From: Lysobacterales bacterium
GTDB lineage: Bacteria; Pseudomonadota; Gammaproteobacteria; Xanthomonadales; Marinicellaceae
Direction of reading: 5' to 3'
NCBI GenBank assembly: GCA_027067055.1
Contig: JAMOMK010000114.1
Location: forward strand, 62,001-126,000
DNA: 64,000 nucleotides
Numbering within the stretch: position 1 is the stretch's first letter; every line of letters begins with the position of its first letter. Positions 62,015 to 64,000 of the stretch are shown here, one piece after another. The position numbers and the translations under genes were made by a program. The notes below the pieces were generated by a model that made no database searches, was not told the DNA's origin, and saw nothing but the letters and a program-made list of their open reading frames with translations.

Positions 62015-63772
62015 ATGAGTACTAAAGTTATAGAAATAAAAGTCCCAGATATGGGTGATTTTGATGGAGTTCCGGTTATCGAAATATTAGTTAGTGAAGG
62101 TCAAACTATAGAAACAGATGATGCCTTAATCACATTGGAAAGCGAAAAAGCCACCATGGAAATTCCTTCCCCTCATGCAGGAAAAATTACTGAAATCTTA
62201 GTTGCCATTGATGAAATCGTGCAACAAGGAACGGTTATTGCCAAGATGGAGGTCAGGGATGAGGTATCAGGTGACAGGAATCAGGTAAAAGAAGAATTGT
62301 CATCCTCGCAAAAGAACACGGCAGATTCAGGAGATTCCCGCCTTCGCGAGAATGACGGAGGTGTTACGGAGAATGACAATAAAGATTACGACACAGAACT
62401 CCTAGTCCTCGGCGGTGGCCCAGGTGGCTATACTGCAGCCTTTCGTGCGGCAGATTTAGGTATGCAAGTGACATTGGTCGAACGCTATGAAACACTGGGT
62501 GGTGTTTGTTTAAATGTCGGTTGTATTCCATCTAAAGCCTTGCTGCATTCAGCTCAAGTCATTCGCGAAGCCGCACACATGAACCAACACGGTTTGGATT
62601 TTGGTAAGCCAAAAATAGACAAAGATAAATTGCTTGGCTGGAAAGATTCAATCACCCAAAAATTAACTGGTGGTTTGGCACAAATGGCAAAACAACGCAA
62701 AGTTAATGTTGTCAACGGCACAGGCAAATTTGTTGATGACCACACCTTGGCTGTTGACGGTAAAAATATAAGCTTTGCTCAATGCATTATTGCCGCAGGT
62801 TCACAAGTCTTTAAATTGCCCAATATCCCATGGGATGATAAACGCGTAATGGACTCTACCGATGCTTTAGAAATGAGTGATATTCCAAAAAGCATGTTGA
62901 TTTTAGGTGGCGGTATAATCGGACTCGAAATGGCAACGGTTTATTCGGCACTTGGTACAGAAATAACCATTGTCGAAATGATGCCACAAATTATTCCTGG
63001 AGCAGACAAAGATTTAGTTCGTCCATTGATGATGTTATCGAAAAAGCGTTACAAAGCCATCAAACTCAAAACCAAAGTAACCAATGTTACCGCCAAAAAG
63101 AATGGCTTGGAAGTTGAATTTGATGAAAAAGACACAGAAACTTATGATAAAGTTTTAGTGGCAGTTGGACGTGTGCCCAACGGCAATAAGCTCGATGCCG
63201 ACAAAGCAGGTGTGCAAGTGACCGACCGTGGCTTTATCGAAGTGGATAAACAACAACGCACGAATGTAAACCATATCTTTGCCATCGGCGATATCGTCGG
63301 ACAACCGATGCTAGCACACAAAGCCACACACGAAGCCAAAGTGGCAGCCGAAGTGGCAAATGGCGAAAAAGTATTCTTCGATGCTCTTGTTATTCCATCC
63401 GTGGCCTACACCGATCCCGAAGTGGCATGGGTAGGCGAAACCGAAATCACAGCCAAAGAAAAAGGCATTAACTATGGCTTAGGCAAATTCCCCTGGGCAG
63501 CCAGTGGACGTGCCTTAGGCTTAGATAGAACCGAAGGTTTCACCAAGCTAATATTCGACAAAGACACCGACCTAGTCATAGGTGCAGGCATCACAGGGCC
63601 CAATGCGGGTGAGTTAATTTCCGAATTATCATTAGCCATAGAAATGGGCTGCGAAGCCGCCGATATAGGTTTAACCATTCATCCACATCCAACCCTTGCC
63701 GAAAGCGTAGCCATGAGTGCCGAAGTGTTTGAAGGAACAATTACGGATTTGTATATACCAAAGAAAAATTAA
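62015..63772 (+). CDS. lpd: Dihydrolipoamide dehydrogenase (E3) with N-terminal lipoyl domain
   Basis: 585 residues: lipoyl domain (1-80; Lys45 in LESEKATME), linker (81-125) containing an element remnant (~95-114), then FAD/NAD disulfide oxidoreductase (126-585) with GGGPGGYTAAF (FAD), redox cysteines 165 and 170 in GGVCLNVGCIPSK, GGGIIGLEMATVYSALG (NAD), FAIGDIVGQPMLAHKA, and C-terminal HPHPTLAES with the catalytic His. E3 with its own lipoyl domain is known from Neisseria and some other proteobacteria. Last gene of the maeB-aceEF-lpd unit. Confidence 0.95.
   Translation: MSTKVIEIKVPDMGDFDGVPVIEILVSEGQTIETDDALITLESEKATMEIPSPHAGKITEILVAIDEIVQQGTVIAKMEVRDEVSGDRNQVKEELSSSQKNTADSGDSRLRENDGGVTENDNKDYDTELLVLGGGPGGYTAAFRAADLGMQVTLVERYETLGGVCLNVGCIPSKALLHSAQVIREAAHMNQHGLDFGKPKIDKDKLLGWKDSITQKLTGGLAQMAKQRKVNVVNGTGKFVDDHTLAVDGKNISFAQCIIAAGSQVFKLPNIPWDDKRVMDSTDALEMSDIPKSMLILGGGIIGLEMATVYSALGTEITIVEMMPQIIPGADKDLVRPLMMLSKKRYKAIKLKTKVTNVTAKKNGLEVEFDEKDTETYDKVLVAVGRVPNGNKLDADKAGVQVTDRGFIEVDKQQRTNVNHIFAIGDIVGQPMLAHKATHEAKVAAEVANGEKVFFDALVIPSVAYTDPEVAWVGETEITAKEKGINYGLGKFPWAASGRALGLDRTEGFTKLIFDKDTDLVIGAGITGPNAGELISELSLAIEMGCEAADIGLTIHPHPTLAESVAMSAEVFEGTITDLYIPKKN
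62299..62357. repeat. Partial palindromic element in lpd linker
   Basis: The right arm 62331-62357 and the 20 bases before it are almost identical to the aceF copy (AAGAACaCGGCAGATTCAGGAGATTCCC type). The left arm is reduced to GTCATCCTCGC at 62299. It is read in the same frame as in aceF, giving ADSGDSRLREND. Confidence 0.75.
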
Positions 63773-63795
63773 ATATAACTGTGATAAAAAAAGAC

Positions 63796-64000
63796 ATGAA
63801 AGAGTTACAAGGAATAGTTAAGGAAATTCTTGAAAGTACTAATTCGATCGGGAATAGTTGTCTATATTTGAGTGCATTCTTGGTTGCTATGATAAATGAT
63901 CACACAACTTTATCAGCAAAATTCATAACGGGTTCTTTAAAACTTAATGAATTAGTTGTTTATAATCACAGCCCTGTTAAATTATTATTGGAAGGTCAAG
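63796..64000 (+). CDS. Unidentified protein, N-terminal 68 residues (cut by window end)
   Basis: Open frame from ATG 63796 (a GTG at 63781 is also possible) running off the right edge. MKELQGIVKEILESTN is followed by GNSCLYLSAFLVAMINDHTTLSAKFITGSL. The pattern of a cysteine at the start of a helix, then a strand with GS, recalls papain- or transglutaminase-like folds, but this is weak. Starts ~24 bp after lpd on the same strand. Confidence 0.35.
   Translation, partial: MKELQGIVKEILESTNSIGNSCLYLSAFLVAMINDHTTLSAKFITGSLKLNELVVYNHSPVKLLLEGQ

Noticed and set aside
1-64000. CRISPR array, tRNA or rRNA genes
   Set aside because: No regularly spaced direct repeats, cloverleaf or rRNA-like sequence was noticed; the repeats found are inverted and dispersed. 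A tRNAscan and CRISPR search was not possible.

Overview
The window is AT-rich chromosomal DNA from a Gram-negative bacterium, almost certainly a gammaproteobacterium. The lptD-surA-pdxA-rsmA order, two TonB-dependent receptors, a Vibrio-TonB2-like energy-transducing operon, SppA and a homodimeric-type pyruvate dehydrogenase support this. The secreted-protein domain with SGWGI / GHGFSI-type motifs recalls marine genera such as Marinicella. That placement is an impression, not a result.

Layout, left to right. 1-3.1 kb: sppA (cut by the window edge), a short-chain dehydrogenase, a Fic AMP-transferase with its inhibitory motif and a palindromic upstream region, and a DUF302 protein. 3.1-3.35 kb: a frameshifted relic of an M1-type peptidase. 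3.4-6.6 kb: two tandem proton-dependent peptide transporters. 6.65-12.2 kb: a palindromic repeat element, an FmdB-type zinc ribbon protein, then the lptD-surA-pdxA-rsmA operon. 12.3-22.9 kb: YegP, a methyltransferase with a coupled 58-residue membrane peptide, an old-yellow-enzyme homologue, a repeat-rich lipoprotein, and a sensor kinase/response regulator divergent from an outer-membrane CBM9-like/beta-barrel protein. A GDPD-like phosphodiesterase and a patatin follow. 22.93-23.66 kb: a non-coding stretch with five perfect TTATNCACA DnaA boxes in 215 bp, a strong replication-origin (or DnaA-titration) candidate.

23.7-32.1 kb: an Opp-type peptide ABC operon without a binding protein but with an APC permease upstream, an M48 metalloprotease lipoprotein, and an outer-membrane barrel + OmpA + cadherin-like protein with an HPt protein directly downstream. 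32.4-36.5 kb: NAD-dependent isocitrate dehydrogenase, a decayed amidohydrolase, and an MFS transporter/metallophosphoesterase pair bracketed by two copies of a repeat. 36.9-49.9 kb: a TonB-dependent receptor followed by DUF3450 - TtpC-like - exbB - exbD - tonB - TPR. After these come pxpABC (5-oxoprolinase) and a second TonB-dependent receptor. 50-55.5 kb: an NRAMP-like transporter with altered metal-site motifs, a DUF2891 protein, and a large secreted FG-GAP protein. 55.7-63.8 kb: maeB-aceE-aceF-lpd, in which malate decarboxylation and pyruvate oxidation are encoded in one tightly packed operon.

Many of these genes fit growth on peptides: two POT symporters, the Opp system, an amino-acid permease, oxoprolinase, secreted or envelope proteases, and TonB-dependent uptake with its own energiser. 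The most distinctive structural features are the DnaA-box cluster and a palindromic element present between genes and also in frame inside the linkers of both AceF and Lpd. A long hairpin between exbB and exbD and the repeat-bracketed MFS unit are also notable.
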